A stretch of DNA of 14,908 nucleotides, from the NCBI GenBank assembly GCA_035566435.1, contig DATMRF010000135.1, positions 1-14,908 on the forward strand, in the 5' to 3' direction. Numbering within the stretch: the stretch's first letter is position 1; each line of letters opens with the position of its first letter. A program made the translations under genes and the position numbers. Below are positions 14,652-14,908 of this stretch, one piece after another. Source of the DNA: DATMRF01 sp035566435. GTDB taxonomy: Bacteria > Verrucomicrobiota > Verrucomicrobiia > Limisphaerales > UBA8199. Under the pieces are notes generated by a model. That model was not told where the DNA came from. It made no database searches and saw only the letters and a program-made list of their open reading frames with translations.

Positions 14652-14708
14652 CGGGAGCTATCGTGAGCTATCGGGACCACGGTTTTGGGCGAGCGTGAGC
14701 TATCGGGA
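14652..14708. repeat. GCTATCG repeats, direct and inverted
   Basis: CGGGAGCTATCG (14652-14663) is a perfect 12-base inverted copy of CGATAGCTCCCG (14593-14604). GCTATCGTGA and GCTATCGGGA are adjacent decamers at 14658-14677. The 15-mer CGTGAGCTATCGGGA occurs at 14662-14676 and again at 14694-14708. Confidence 0.8.
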
Positions 14709-14772
14709 GTTGGGAGCCTGGTGGTTGTGTGGGCCATTTTATTTTCTGCGCCGGGGGGTGGGGTGGAGAGCT

Positions 14773-14877
14773 TTCAAAGCGTGACACCGTGACAAGGCCG
14801 TGTTTACCGGGTGATTCTCACTTTTGAAAGCGTGACAAAGCTCACTCTGTCACGCTTTGAACCGTGACAAAGTGACA
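14773..14877. repeat. Cluster of six GTGACA motifs with nested inverted repeats
   Basis: GTGACA lies at 14781, 14789, 14832, 14864 and 14872 on the plus strand, and inverted (TGTCAC) at 14848. Two pairs are spaced exactly 8 bases start to start. TTCAAAGCGTGACA (14773-14786) has a perfect 14-base inverted copy at 14848-14861. AAAGCGTGACA (14827-14837) makes an 11-bp hairpin with TGTCACGCTTT (14848-14858) across a 10-base loop. Confidence 0.85.
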
Positions 14878-14908
14878 GAGGGTGCCGTTTAGAGGCCGTT
14901 TTCAATCC

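Larger units (their letters stand above)
13970..14908. other. 939-base non-coding, repeat-filled region
   Basis: No convincing gene was found on either strand. The open frames present are short, lack ribosome-binding sites and cross repeats. The first part (about 14009-14093) has Ala/Arg-free simple strings of the CGCAAAGGCACAGAG type, often seen between genes in environmental bacteria. AAAGGCACAGAGCGGT (14015-14030) recurs with one change at 14547-14562. Then come an imperfect palindrome (14196-14249), a block of 10-bp-period repeats (14321-14708) and a GTGACA motif cluster (14781-14877). The region is cut by the window edge. Confidence 0.8.

Noticed and set aside
14886..14908. The final bases GTTTTCAATCC resemble the start of a CRISPR repeat in reverse orientation.
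   Set aside because: There is only one partial copy at the window edge, with no spacer-repeat pattern and no cas gene in the window.

Overview
The window is GC-rich, gene-dense bacterial DNA. It most resembles a Verrucomicrobiota genome of the Limisphaerales/Pedosphaera type. That placement is inferred from a secreted PQQ-like propeller with a short beta-rich C-terminal tail, a prepilin peptidase with a large insert between its catalytic aspartates, weak Shine-Dalgarno sequences at most starts, and intergenic DNA full of palindromes and short repeats. No rRNA, tRNA, transposase, phage gene or CRISPR array was seen.

Layout. (1) 1-240: the 3' end of a type I glutamine synthetase gene with a palindrome over its stop codon and a strong intrinsic terminator. 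(2) 272-2113, minus strand: an exported beta-propeller protein. (3) 2242-4300, plus strand: aroE and a prepilin peptidase gene overlapping by 8 bases. Their stop lies only 6 bases from the stop of aroC, which converges from the minus strand (4307-5386). Two shikimate-pathway enzymes therefore flank a type IV pilus/type II secretion processing enzyme. (4) 5544-8365, plus strand: a compact lutABC operon for L-lactate oxidation with no permease or regulator beside it. (5) 8584-11237: a BlaI-type repressor and an M56 (BlaR1-like) membrane metalloprotease, preceded by a promoter carrying two near-palindromic operators. The protease has a Pro/Glu repeat and a coiled coil where BlaR1 would have a penicillin-sensor domain. 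(6) 11373-13969: two proteins of unknown function, a four-helix membrane protein flanked by coiled coils and a secreted protein with a degenerate von Willebrand A-like half and a DLDL-containing beta-rich half. Each is preceded by a different dispersed-type palindromic repeat. (7) 13970-14908: 939 bases without a convincing gene, made of many short repeats.

The least ordinary parts are these. The tail region has at least six unrelated sequence runs that all repeat with a period of 10 bp, followed by a cluster of GTGACA motifs. The BlaI/M56 pair has no beta-lactam sensor. The neighbouring membrane/secreted pair may form a small envelope module. All functional statements come from reading motifs by eye, since no database search could be run.
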